From Melastoma dodecandrum (taxonomy: Eukaryota > Streptophyta > Magnoliopsida > Myrtales > Melastomataceae), in assembly GCA_029817715.1 (NCBI GenBank), contig JARUPY010000397.1, forward strand, positions 7,006,001 through 7,070,000: a stretch of 64,000 nucleotides of DNA, written 5' to 3'. Positions within the stretch are counted from its first letter, which is position 1. Every line of letters starts with the position of its first letter. The notes beneath the pieces were generated by a model. The model was not told the DNA's origin. It worked only from the letters and a program-made list of their open reading frames with translations, and did not search any database. Shown in pieces: positions 22,313-33,515 of this stretch. The position numbers were made by a program, and so were the translations under genes.

Positions 22313-23815
22313 ATGCAATTAAGGCATCTCCATCTCCTCATGGCTTTTTGGTCCGTTTCTTCGGCCTCGCAGGTTCTCGCGCAAAACCGTTGTGACATTA
22401 CCTCCATATACCAGCTTGGGGACTCGCACACGGACACTGGCAACTTTATCCGTCTCAGTGGCCCTGCCAGTCCTTACTCATTCGCGGCTCGTCCCCCATA
22501 CGGCGAAACGTTGGGCAAGCTGACCGGTCGGCACTCTGATGGCTTACTTATCGTCGACTACTTTGGTATATAATACTGAACAAGTGGTAAACGTTTAGTT
22601 ATTCTGAGTAGAATGAAAACTTAGTTTCATTGTTGGGTGTGATACTTGCAGCTAAGGCTCTTCAGCTTCCACTTGTGAATCCCTATCTGGCGAAGGATGT
22701 ATCGTTCGAGAATGGCATTGTGTTCTCTGTAGCAGGATGTACAGCTCTGAGCACACTGCTCCTTACTGTAAAGGGCATTGTCTCGCCCATGATTCCGAAT
22801 TTCCCCCTGAAAAATCAACTCTTCTGGTTCAGGAGGTACCTGGCCTCCATATGCAAATCTCCTGCAGGTGATCTAGTCTTTAGTTCAAGAAAACAATATC
22901 TGCTTCTCACCAGATATGAACATTAATTCTGTTAGCTTTAGCAGAGTGTGCAGAAAAGTTGAAGACATCGGTCGTGTTCATCGGTGAAATTGGAGAGAAC
23001 GATTTCTCATATTCCTTTCTCGAAGGGCAATCAATCCGACGAGCAATGGCAAATGTGCCTTCGGTTGTTAGAGAAACCATTTTAGCAGCAAGAGTGAGTT
23101 CTGCCATCTTCTCGTGCAGTTCATTTCTATTTGTGCACTTCCTACATGATTATATAAAACTTGCCGCTATTTCCACTTAGTGGGAAGGTTGATTTCACAT
23201 TACGCGTTGCTGCCCGCCTTTTATGTCTCAGGAAATTCTTAGTTCAGGGGCGACAAAGATGGTCATCTTCGGAGATTTCCCGACGGGATGCTTTCCAAGC
23301 TACCTCACCATATTACAAACCACAAACTCTACAGCATACGATGAGGACGGGTGTCTTATAGACTATAATAACTTCCAAATTAATCGGAATCACTACCTCA
23401 ACCAAGCGATAACGAGCCTCCGAACCGAGTTTCCTAACGCTACCATCATTTATGGCGACTATTACAGCGCCTTCAAATCTGTCCTCAAAAATGCCGCGTC
23501 ATTAGGTAAATCCCTCGACTAATTAGCCATTTTTTCAGGGAATGAGGAATGTTCCATCATTTTGCTCGATCGCGTTTGCCAGGCTTCAATCCTAATTCGA
23601 CCCTGAAGACCTGCTGCGGGAAAGGAGGGGCATACAACTTCAACCTGACTACCATATGCGGAACTTCGAACTATGAAGTCTGCCCGAATCCCAACGAATA
23701 CATAAGCTGGGACGGGATACACATGACCCAAAGAGGTTATTACAAAATGGCCCAATACCTCATTCGCGAGATCTTGCCGCAGCTTTCATGCCCCGTGAAC
23801 GAGCCTGCTAATTAG
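22313..23815 (+). CDS. GDSL esterase/lipase (SGNH hydrolase), secreted
   Basis: Family role: plant GDSL enzymes hydrolyse acyl esters, usually in the secretory path or apoplast; the natural substrate cannot be told from sequence. Five exons (22313-22565, 22652-22867, 22945-23093, 23232-23505, 23583-23815) with GT..AG junctions join to 374 residues. Residues 1-23 form a signal peptide with likely cleavage after VLA. The block I motif GDSHTDTGN holds the catalytic Ser38 (His replaces the common Phe or Leu after GDS). Block II has Gly113 in VAGCTAL, block III is GEIGENDF with Asn175, and block V is WDGIHMT with Asp341 and His344. The exon 5 acceptor is TTTGCCAG, because the earlier TTTTTTCAG gives an early stop. 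All catalytic residues are present and no breaks are seen. A possible poly(A) signal AATAAA lies at 23960. A decayed relative lies 9-10 kb downstream. Confidence 0.93.
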
Positions 23816-24363
23816 CTAAACACCAGAACGTAAATCTGGTTTGAATAACTAATGAATAGCAATACGTACAGGATTATTTAGGTGTGCTAAGAGGGGATGA
23901 ATTAATGTCTATCATTATTTCGACTCTTTATCAGTATATATAGAAGCGTACTGTGTTACAATAAAGCCTTACTCAAATAGTGAGATCTGCTGGACTGTAA
24001 GCGTTACGATTTTGGTCGAGTAGATATTCGTCGAATATATACATGATCGTAATAGACACGGTAGTTTATAGATGTTCGACTTTAATCGACCTACGTCTAC
24101 TTTTCACCGTATAGGTAATTCCACTATATAATATAATGGATGCAAATGAGCCTTTTTCACTAGGTTTTCAAGATTCAACAAGTGAGATTTAAATCCTTAA
24201 TAAAAATTGAGATCACTCCTGGCAACGAATAGCTCCTCAAACAGTTATCGCTTTAGCGTAGGCATGTCTACCAAAACACAAACTGTCATGGGTGGATCCC
24301 GTTTCCGATTCCATCTAAAATGGATATCCTCCCTTGATAATAAGGCTTCGGATTTTGAAAACG
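23816..24363. other. GDSL 3' flank
   Basis: It contains the 3'UTR of the GDSL gene with an AATAAA signal at 23960, then AT-rich DNA. The last 100-170 bases before 24364 may be leader sequence of a Tat/Ogre element. No gene was seen. Confidence 0.4.
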
Positions 24364-26599
24364 TGTTGGAGTCGCCAATAACATATTTTAAATTCAGGTT
24401 AGAAAAACTATAGAGATTTGTTTAGGTTCGGGAATTAGGGATTACTAAATCGCATGCATCGCAAAGATGTCCAAATTTATCGTGTGTCTCCGATGTCCAA
24501 ATTTATTTGAGCACGTTTTTTGGAAAAGGAGATTATTTGACATTTAGAAAAATGATCTCGAGCTCAACATACTAACAATATCCATGTGAATAATTTTTAT
24601 GAAAACATTTTTTAAAAATTGATTTCGGGCAAAAATGCAGCAATATAGATTTATTAATGCCCTTAACTGTTTTTAAACCAAATTGAATTCAAGAGAGAAC
24701 CGGGTTAAGGGAAAGTGAGGTTAGTGCCATTTCTCGACTTTCCTTTAAAATGAAATGCCCCTCTTAGCATTGTACCTTATGGTGCTGCTTTATAAGTAGG
24801 TTTACAGCGAACCTGGCGAGTCGTTGATGCCGCACGTCGATGAGTGCGAAGCCGTCTTCGGATGGCCTTGATCTTCGAGAATCAGAAATAAACCTTCGAA
24901 CGTAGAATACCGTTTATTCTTGTCATGAAAGCGTTGAACGGGGTGCGTGTCTTAGTTGTCTACGAGGCACGTCCCGGATTACCTGCTCAAGAAATCAATA
25001 CGACGGAGTAAACTGTTCTAGAATAAAAACAAATTGAAGTATTAAGCATAATAATTCTAATAAAAAGTCGACTTTTGAACGTAACGTGATTTGAAAATTT
25101 AGCTCATTTAATAATAAAAGTAAATTAATTATTGAGAATTTGGCTCGCTTAATAATATTCATAAAGCTCGATTTAACTGGTATGAAACCTACATAAGTCA
25201 AAATATGAAAACATTCGCACGGATGACACAATGAATGAAATAAAATAAAATTAAAATAACAAAATGGAGGGAGAAGAGAGACCTGTTTCCCGTGTCTGGA
25301 GCTGAGGAAAACTTGGAGATGCAACCTAGGTTGAGAAGATGCTGGCTGAGGGGAATCACTGGGTGAACGTAGAAGATCAACTCCGGATTGGACTGGCGAG
25401 CTTGGGGAATCATTGCTGTAGCCAGAAAACTTGTTACCGCCGTCGGGTTGAAGTCAAGTGGGAATCCAGGAGGGTGGGGATCTGGAACTCGAGAGCGCCG
25501 CTACAACCTAGGAGTAAGATGCGTCTGGTGTAAAGGCATCCGTTCCCCGGGGAGAGTGACTTGGCAAATTGCTACCGCTGGTGGAGAGGCGCTAAATCTG
25601 ATATGCCGGGAAGAGAGGCCGGGGGCTGAGCGTGAAACGTGTCCAGGAGTGAAGTCATGGGTCGCCACCGCTAGAACCGGGATCACCGAGAATGGAGTGA
25701 CCAGTGTTCGGAGGCCTCGGATGTTCAGGTCGTGGGTCGAGCAGAAATCACTGATTTTACGTCGGGATGTCGAGTAGCGCACTTGAGGAATTGACAGTGG
25801 GCATCTACTTCAAAGGGCCGTGCAAGAGGCGTTTGACAATGGCACATTGGCTGCAAAAACAAACCAAGAAATTAAAAGCAGACAAAACTTTTCTAAAAAA
25901 AATTCAAAATGAGGTCATAGGAAAGACATTACCCGAAATTAACAGCATTGATTGTGGATAGAAGACGGCGCTTGGTATTGGGACGGACTGAGGATGTCCT
26001 GGAAGCTTGTCCGGCTGTCAGAGGCTCGTGACAAAAGAGCGACCACGAGGGATGTTTTGCTTGTCTGTGTTTCCTCCCCTTCTTGCTTCGAAAATCACCT
26101 TCAAGCTTTTTGCCTCCTCTAAAAACAATCCCAAGCGTCTCTTTTTGTGTCTCCTGTGTATATAATTGAAGGAAATTAAAAGTAGCCAGATTCACAAAAA
26201 ATTGAAACAGAAGTAAAGGAAGGGGGTTACCGATTTGTCGAGTAGCACGAGTTGTAGCCGGAGTCGTCTAGTGTCTGCATTCCAGGGGCGACGAGTTGGG
26301 GCTGCTACCCGGGATTGATGGAGGAGCAGATGGGGGCCACAATGAGGAATAATCTGAAGCTTTGGTAACGATGAAGTCTTGATTTTTTCTCCCAAGCGTT
26401 TCTTTTTTTCTTTCTTAATATGTGTTCTGTGTCTTATAGCCTTTGAGATCACATCTTTAATTTTTGTTAAGATTTTATTTGTTCCTTTTATGGATTGTTA
26501 GATTTTTTAGAACATGGAACCAAATATTATTATGTGATTTTATTTGATCTCATGGACTTTTTTGTGATTTTTTTTTTGGTAAAAATTGGCTATCAACAA
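24364..26599 (-). repeat. Long LTR of the Tat/Ogre-type remnant, about 2.2 kb
   Basis: The right end is well supported by TATCAACA followed by the polypurine tract. The left end is ambiguous: TGTTGGAGTCGCC at 24364 gives matching TGTTG...CAACA ends, but this also overlaps a primer-site-like sequence, in which case the LTR starts about 14 bases later. No partner LTR lies in the window. Confidence 0.5.
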
Positions 26600-26659
26600 T
26601 TGCCCCCGCTTTGTGAGAATATTTGGTAATAACATTCGAACAAAGAATTAATGATGACC

Positions 26660-28091
26660 AATTTTTTAGAAAAGGAATGATAGGTAGTCGCGTTTTTTAG
26701 TAAATGCTTCACTAAAAAAGTTGGGGTCATGTTTGTTTGAACACTTAACCAAGATAGTGGTTGGTATCACGTTTGTTGGTAAACGTTGAACCAAAAATGG
26801 AAAAGTGGAATGGTGTATCGTTTGGAGAAAATGCTTAATCGAACAAAATACTGGAAATGGTGTTACCTCTGTTAATACGCGCTTAATAGAAACTGGAAAA
26901 CCGAAAGTGGTGTCACGTCTGTTAGTAGACGCTTAACCGAAACTGTAAAACCAGAAGGGGTATCACGTTTGTTAGTGGACAATTAATCGAAACTGGAAAA
27001 CTGGAAGTGATGTCACTTCTGTTAGTGGACAATTAATCGAAACTGGAAAACTGGAAGTGGTGTCACGTCTGTTAGTAGACGCTAAACCAAAAAGAATTGA
27101 GAAATGATGTCAAAAAGTGGTTTTGCGTTTGTAAGAACCCTTAACCGAAAAGAATGAAGAAATGGCGTCACGCTTGTTAGTAAGCGTTTAACCGAAAAAA
27201 TTGAGAAATGGTGTCGCGCTTGTTAATAAGCGTTTAACCGAAAAAAATTGAGAAATGGCGTCACGCTTATTAGTAAGTGTTTAACCATGTGGAAATGACG
27301 TCGCATTTGTTAGTAAACATTCAATCGAGCTGGAACTGACCCCGCGCTAGTTAGTAAGCGATCAGCCGAGCTGGAAGCGGCATTGTCCTTGTTAGTAAGG
27401 GCTTAGCCGAATTGGAAGTGGTATCGTGTTTGTTAGTAAACACTTAACCGAATGAAAGCTATCACACTTGTTAGTAAGCGTTAAACCGGATTGAATGTGA
27501 TGTCGCGTTTGTTAGTAAACGCTCAGTCGAATAGCGTCGCGCTTGTTAGTAAACGCTTAGCCGAACTGGAAGTGGTATCGTGTTTATCAGTAAACACTTA
27601 ACCGAATGAAAGGTATCGCGCTTGTTAGTAAGCGCTTAACCTGATTGAATGTGACGTCGCGTTTGTTAGTAAACGCTCAGTAGAATGGTGTCGCGATTGT
27701 TAGTAAACGCTTAGTCGAACTGAAGTGGTATCGTGTTTATCAGTAAACACTTAACCTAATGGAAGGCATCGCGCTTGTTAATAAGCACTTAACCGGATTG
27801 AATGTGACGTCGCGTTTGTTAGTAAACACTCAGTCGAGCTGGAAGTGACCTCGCACTTGTTAGTAAGCACTCAGCCGAGCAGGAAGTGGCGTTGTCCTTG
27901 TTAGCAAGGGCTTAGCCGAACTGGAAGTGGTAATGTGTTTGTTAGTAAACACTTAACCGAAAGAAAGGTATCGCGCTTGTTAGTAAGTACTTAACCGGAT
28001 TGAATGTGACGTCGCGTTTGTTAGTAAACGCTCAGTCGAATGGCATCGCGTTTGTTAGTAAATGCTTAGCCGAACTGAAATTGGTATCGTG
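26660..28091. repeat. Tandem array of about 40-55-bp units with higher-order structure and hairpin cores
   Basis: About 30 units share a core X-GTTAGT-X', where X and X' are short inverted repeats, for example GCGTTT/AAACGC, GCGCTT/AAGCGC, GTGTTT/AAACAC and CGTCT/AGACG. The second half (27419-28082) is a higher-order repeat of four monomers with starts near 27419, 27574, 27727 and 27929 (spacing 155, 153, 202, 153). The third copy carries extra monomer sequence. Early units (26660-27300) are longer and more diverged. The position between pol and the 3'LTR matches the hypervariable 3'UTR known from Tat/Ogre elements, which can seed satellite DNA. Confidence 0.88.
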
Positions 28092-30217
28092 ATGCATCTT
28101 GGCGACTCCTCTTGTTGATGTCTTCTGCTGCCCATTGTTAGTAATTTGTTCAAACAACTCCAAGAATTCCTCAGGTGTCCTGTTCATCAAAGTTCCTCAT
28201 GCAGCGGAATTCACCAAGGATTGAAGTTGATTTGCCAGGCCATCGTGATGCGGACATAGATGTAGCAATTCTTTGAAACGCTCACAAGCTTCATAAATGG
28301 ACTCGGTTGAATGTTGACGGAAGGTTGTAATCTCGTTTCTAATCCTTACGGTTCGGCTCAGTGGGAACTATTTAGCCAAGAATAGCTTCAAAAGATCTTC
28401 CCATGATCCGACCGCATCTTCTGGTAAGGAATAAAGCCAAGATCGGGCTTGTCCTGTAAAGAAAATGGAAACAATCTCATTCGGACTGCCTCGGCTGACA
28501 CTCCATTGTATCTAAACGTGTCGCCTAAATCCTTAAAGCGAGTGAGGTGCCAGTGAGGGTCTTCGTTTTTCAAGCCTCTAAACTTGAGTTCTCAATCATA
28601 TGTAGTACGAACGGCCTGATCTCAAAATTATGAGCACAAATCGTTAGACGGAGAAATCCGGTGGGCTCATGGGGAGTAGGTTGAGCAAAGTCTCACATCG
28701 TCCTTTTCGAAGCTGGTGGATTAACTTCTTGAATCTCGTTGTTATTGCCATTGTTTTGATTTTTTTCTGCCATTGTGCTCCGTTGACTCCTTCTGAATGC
28801 TCGAAACGTCCTTTCAATTTCAGGATCAAACGCAAATAAATCTCTGTTGCACGTCCAGCGCATACACCTGAAAAGGAATGAAAGAACGAAAAAAATTAAA
28901 CAATTTTGTCAACACAAATTGCGTACGTCACAAGTAAAAGATTCTAAAATCTATCCCCGGCAGCGGCACCAAAAAACTTGGTCACTAAATTCGCACACCG
29001 CAAGTATACGGATCACAGTAAGTAATATAGAGATGAGTGAGTTGTCGTTCTCACGAGGATAGCAAATCAAACCTTTTAGCATACATAATTGTAATTTTAT
29101 GTTGCCAAGCAAATAGGAGAAATGAATTTAAAAATTAGAAGACTAATCTAATAAAAAGCAAAAATCAAAGCAAAGAATTGGAATTCAAAGCCTAGGATCA
29201 CATATTCCCTCCTTGTTTTGTTAAATCACTTCACTCGTTTATCTCAAATTCATACTAATTGTGTTTACTAACCGGATTCTTAAGTCCCTAGGTGCCTCTC
29301 CAGAATTTACAAAAGAACTATTCCAAACCACAATAAAACCTATATCCCTATAGTGAATTACGAAGGCAAGAAGCACATTAAGATTCGATCCTTTAATGGG
29401 TTGCCTAGAACTATATTTCTCGATACTACTTACTAATTAATTTGCTCTACGATATTAACCAAGGCTATTACGTTCTTGTTTACTCCTAAAATTTATCTCC
29501 CGAGTTAAATTAGGATAACTAATCAATACAATTAATTGATCAGATAAATTACATGCATTAAGATCAAACGAAATAAGTAAACATTCAAAGCAAGAATTTG
29601 TTCTAAAACGAGTTCATGAAATTCAATTACACAATTCGGTTCAACATAATCTTAGCAAATAAAGTTCAGCCACCTATTGTTTTTGGAACACAAATCAAAG
29701 AAAAGAAAAGCATCCTAAACAATAGTCTAACTCCTTTGCTCTCCTTTATAAAATTCGTCCTCCCCCTCAGTAAGGGGTGAATAAAGTCCTTTATAGAGCT
29801 TAAAAATGAAACCTAGAGAATCTAAGAAAATCTGGAATAAAATCTTTTTTCTCCCATTCGTGCAGCTGGACAAAGATATGGTGCAGCTGCACCAAGTCTC
29901 TGTCCAACTTCTGACCACACCGTGCAGCCGCAACACCTTCCAGTTCAGCGGCACCAAGTTTCGATGATAATCCGTCCATCCTTCTTCTTTTCCCGCAGTT
30001 CCACGATTCTCCTTCACAGCTGCACGAAGTCTCTGTAGATGCGCCCGAATCTTCTTTTTTCCACTTTTATCCTAAAATAAACTCAAAATTCATTAGTATC
30101 CAAACTTTTCGGGAATAATATGAAATATCAAGAAATATTAAGCAATGAATGCAATATTTCACAAATATAACATAATCTAGATATGAAATTTGCCTAAAAA
30201 ACTCTACTGAGTTATCA
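28092..30217 (-). mobile_element. Athila-type Ty3 fragment: 5'LTR, primer site and half of gag
   Basis: On the minus strand an LTR (30217-28979, TGATAACTCAGTAG...GTGACCA) is followed by the primer site TGGTGCCGCTGCCGGGG (28970-28954), a leader and a gag. TG...CA ends, a TATA-like CTATAAAGG on the minus strand near 29790, and the gag sequence all fit the Athila lineage. The element stops inside gag at 28092, where the unrelated tandem array begins; no pol or second LTR remains. Confidence 0.78.
28095..28773 (-). pseudogene. Athila-type gag, C-terminally truncated, with frameshift and stops
   Basis: The minus-strand start MAEKNQNNGNNNEIQEVN at 28773 is followed by a stop within 30 codons. Further on, in another frame, NEDPHWHLTRFKDLGDTFR, AVRMRLFPFSL, RSWLYSLPEDAVGSWEDLL and the CERFKELLHLCPHH-like segment are diagnostic of the Retrotrans_gag domain in Athila elements. 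The reading runs right up to the array junction, so only the N-terminal half survives. Confidence 0.8.
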
Positions 30218-30499
30218 TAAGCATATTTCTTCCTTCGTCGGGCCGCTTTTTCCAGACTCACAAGATAATGTTATTCTGCCGTTCGTGCCCCAGACCTTCT
30301 TAGTCAAAGGTCACTTAACTCTCGAGAGCTTGATTGAAGTTATCTTGAACAATCTGTTCATATTTGCCTTGATTATTTTGAGGGGGCAGGTACTTAGAAT
30401 AGGAGTCTATGTCCAGTAAGCATCGGAGTAGATCCCCACTAAACAAAGCCAAGCATCTCGTTTCCGTGCGAAGCGATAGACGATTGGGCATGGACCACC
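30218..30499. other. Spacer between two Ty3 fragments
   Basis: No gene was recognised. It may be part of the element into which the Athila copy inserted. Confidence 0.3.
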
Positions 30500-31125
30500 A
30501 GACCGTTATAGCACTGCCTTTAGTGGCATCAACGTTTTTTGCCCCATTGCAAGCTCGAACGTACTAAATAACGTCGCGGACGATCTGTACATGTTATAAC
30601 AAAATTAAGCAGTATCGCGTAAATCAGCTCAATTTTTCTAAATGGTTGTCATGTATTGTCGAAGGTACTCCTCCAACGACGCATTAACTCGATTCGTCTT
30701 ACTATTCGTCTAGGGGTTACTCGCCGTGGAAAATTTCAGCTCCAAACCCAAGAAGCTAAATAACTATGTTCAGAATCGACCCGTGAATCACATCACGATC
30801 ACTCGCAATGTTCGTAGGCAGCCCGAAGTGCTTCACTACATTCTTGTTGAGCAGCCTCGCCACAACTTTTGCGGTACAAGTGTGTGGAGCATCCACAAAG
30901 ACAACATACTTGGAGAAGCGACCAACCACCACCATGTTTGAGGATAACCCATTCACCTTTGGAAATACATATATGAAGTCCATCGAAATTGACGCACATC
31001 CTTGTAGCATGTCACTATTGAACACTTATTTTGACTACATAAGACACAAATTCTCTTCCACGTGTATAGAGCTATCAAAGGGTAGGAAGACACTTCTGTA
31101 GAAGGTAATGCAGATAGCAGAAAGG
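30500..31125 (-). pseudogene. Ty3/gypsy integrase fragment, chromovirus-like
   Basis: The minus strand reads SISMDFIYVFPKVNG, a GRFSKYVVFV core block, HFGLPTNIASDRD (second acidic residue), then NRVNASLEEYLRQY and FCYNMYRSSAT in shifting frames. This is the order of the Ty3 integrase core and of the type found in plant chromoviruses. Stops and frameshifts interrupt it, and the reverse transcriptase and chromodomain were not found. Confidence 0.75.
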
Positions 31126-31640
31126 CTTCTCCACAAACAATAACCTGTGGGTTGTGCATAGAGACATGTCACTGACTCCAGAAACTCTCTAGTTGAGATT
31201 CTGCACTGTGGCAATCTCCACAATCCTTGTAATTGGAGTTTTGCACTACAAACACTGACTAATTCCACAAATTTTACGGTTAAGATTCTGCACTACGAAC
31301 AATGGCTAACTCCAGAAGGCCCTTTGCTTGAGTGTGGGACGGTTCACTCGGGTGATATCCGGCCTACTCGGTTCCTCACCACGACCTTTGCGATGTGACT
31401 AGTGACTCGCCCAAGGAGCCTCCCGGTTGGGTACTAGATGTTTCTCTCCAGCATTGTCATGCCTGCTCAGTTCCTCACCAAGACTTCCTCTCACGGTCGC
31501 GCAGCTTGCTTTTCGATCCATTACAAATTTGCACTGCGAACAGTGACTACCCCCATAAGGCCCCTGATTGGGTGTCGGACGTTTTCTTCCGAAGTTGTCA
31601 TGTCTGCTTGGTTACTCGCCAAGACTGATGTATAAAGAGC
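31126..31640. repeat. Imperfect tandem repeats of about 140 bp
   Basis: Related segments begin near 31311, 31406 and 31543, each ending in a GTTCCTCACCAAGACT or TTACTCGCCAAGACT type block. Preceding them, a shorter unit (AGATTCTGCACTACGAACAA) recurs near 31196, 31232 and 31274. This is probably repeat-rich leader or LTR of the neighbouring Ty3 fragment. Confidence 0.6.
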
Positions 31641-33084
31641 AAACCATATACAAAATATATTAACGTTAGTACCCCACCATGTTGCTCCGGTAGCGGCGCA
31701 AGAGGAAAGAGAGATTGACAATTGTCTGTCCCAAGTCAATGTGTAGAATCTTGCACAAATGTTTCTCAATATTGGGATTGATTTGTTCCCTTAAAAAGAA
31801 TAAATCATCACTCTCGAAGTAAATCGTCAATCTAATGATTATACATCACTTTGATTTACGTAATATACCATAAGAATATTCTCAACTAATCAAATGATTA
31901 ATTAAATAATTTATGGTAATAGTTAGGTGAAATAAAGTATATTTACGTTTCTATCTGTCCTCGTTGGTTAAGCTTCTATACGGTAGTAGAAGCTTACTTT
32001 CTACACGATAAAAGCTTACCTTCTGTATGGCCATCATCAAAATCATACTAAGAACGCTAGTACCTCGTAGAAAAAAAACCGAAAAATCAATCAATACGAC
32101 AAACTAGGTTTATGACTACCTTTAGATTTTTCTACATCTCTTAACCCTCTATATCAACAATTTTAAAAAAAATCATTTACTAATCGAATGTTAGATACTC
32201 TTATACATCTGACGACTTGCATAAGAGAACATTAATGGAATTTTGAACTAAATCCAATTAATTAAATTCAAACCTTAACACTAGTACAAGTACCTATATT
32301 CTTTCGTACTGACCAGATTCTTCAATGTTACTTTGATTATTTTCTCCTTGTTCCAAACATAAAATTCTCATTTCAATTTCAAAAAAGATTATGATATTAA
32401 TAGGGATTATAGATCAGGTAACGAACCACATTAATCGTAGATAAAATAAATGAGGTTACAAGTGCCTTAAATAAAAAAATCACCAACAATATGAGTTCCA
32501 TGATTATCCGATAGAGAAAGCTCAGTTCATTGAAGAAAAACAAAAAAAATGAAAGAATCTAAAGGAAATAAAGATAATTCCGCCGCCCTCTTCAGTTCCT
32601 CCTCCAGTCACTCTCTTCAAACTCTCGTTGTTCGCCTTTTTAATCGTAGGGCCTCGGAAGGATGAAATACTTCATGATCACGAACAAAAGATAATATTTG
32701 ATTCTCTTGTTCGTGTGGCTACAACGATGTCTATTTATTTCCTTTGTTGACTCTCTTTCATCAATATTTCTCAATGAAGCATGGAATTTGCGCCTACTCG
32801 ACTCCTTTAATTACAAATGACATCTTTAGAAAACCAAATATGCATCCAAACAATGGAAAAACCAAAATGACATGAAAAAATGAACTATTTTAGTCCAAAA
32901 TTATTGAATATCTCATGTAAATGTAACGATAACACTAATTCCCTGGAGTTAACATCTATAACAATAACCAAATTAGTGTTATTTCCCCGGGAAAAAAAAA
33001 CGCTCGCTTTTCTAGCAAAAGACATGAACTTGGAACGACTTTCCCCATATTTTTGTACCATTATGTTTATTTTCATAAAATTCT
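31641..33084. other. AT-rich intergenic DNA
   Basis: No gene, RNA or mobile element was recognised. Confidence 0.4.
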
Positions 33085-33515
33085 ACCAATTGAATATTTC
33101 TAAAGTAATTATCAGAGAAATAGAAGAGAATGATTTTTCCTACAATCGACTAAACAAGCGACCACTAAGGTGCCTTTAGTCGTTGGAGAAATTATCAGTG
33201 CAACAAGAGTGAATTACCCTATCGACTAATCTCATTTCATTTCTTTCTCCGGAAATTATCACGACTCTATACAACACTTTCCGAGCAACCTCACCTTACA
33301 GCAAACCGCAAACTCTTCGTGATACGATGAAAGGGTGTCTTGTGCCATACAATGACTTCCAAATCTACTGGACAAGCTACATAAGGAGGCACTTACGAGC
33401 AAGCTACCTGAGGAGGCACTTACAAGCCTCCTGATGGAGTTCCCCCATTCCACCATCATCGATGGTAACTACTTCGAAGCCTTCAGAAATGTCTTCGACA
33501 ATGCGGCCTCATTAG
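33085..33515 (+). pseudogene. GDSL esterase/lipase pseudogene fragment
   Basis: 33085-33213 matches exon 3 of the gene at 22313-23815 (EIEENDFSYN against GEIGENDFSYS, then GTGCCTTTAGTCGTTGGAGA and the GCAACAAGAGTGA donor region). 33260-33515 matches exon 4 (AGCAAACCGCAAACTC, then GGTGTCTTGTGCCATACAATGACTTCC and ATGGTAACTACTTCGAAGCC). Frames are broken by indels and stops, and exons 1, 2 and 5 are missing. A 28-34-bp stretch with GGAGGCACTTAC is duplicated at about 33385-33425. The arrangement implies an old tandem or segmental copy, not a retrocopy, since intron-adjacent sequence is kept. Confidence 0.85.

Larger units (their letters stand above)
24364..28091 (-). mobile_element. Tat/Ogre-type element remnant: LTR, polypurine tract, tandem 3'UTR
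   Basis: On the minus strand a long repetitive 3'UTR (28091 to about 26640) leads to the polypurine tract CAAAGCGGGGGCAAT (26614-26600) and an LTR that starts TGTTGATAGCC at 26599 and runs to near 24364-24378. Just past its far end is TTGGCGACTCCAAC, the kind of primer site used by Ogre elements, so the same LTR may also have been the 5'LTR of a former neighbouring copy. No gag or pol of this element remains: beyond the tandem array the sequence switches abruptly to an Athila-type gag. Confidence 0.6.

Noticed and set aside
23532..23582. Alternative exon 5 acceptor TTTTTTCAG at 23538 in the GDSL gene
   Set aside because: Its use shifts the frame and gives a stop before the conserved CCG and WDGIH blocks; the acceptor at 23582 keeps the family frame.
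25388..25782. Open frames on both strands around 25.4-25.8 kb
   Set aside because: They lie inside the long LTR of the Tat/Ogre-type remnant, which is GC-rich here; no known domain is seen.
26640..28091. Array considered as a CRISPR array, because of regular short repeats
   Set aside because: There are no unique spacers of constant length, units are contiguous, and the genome is a plant with retroelement context.
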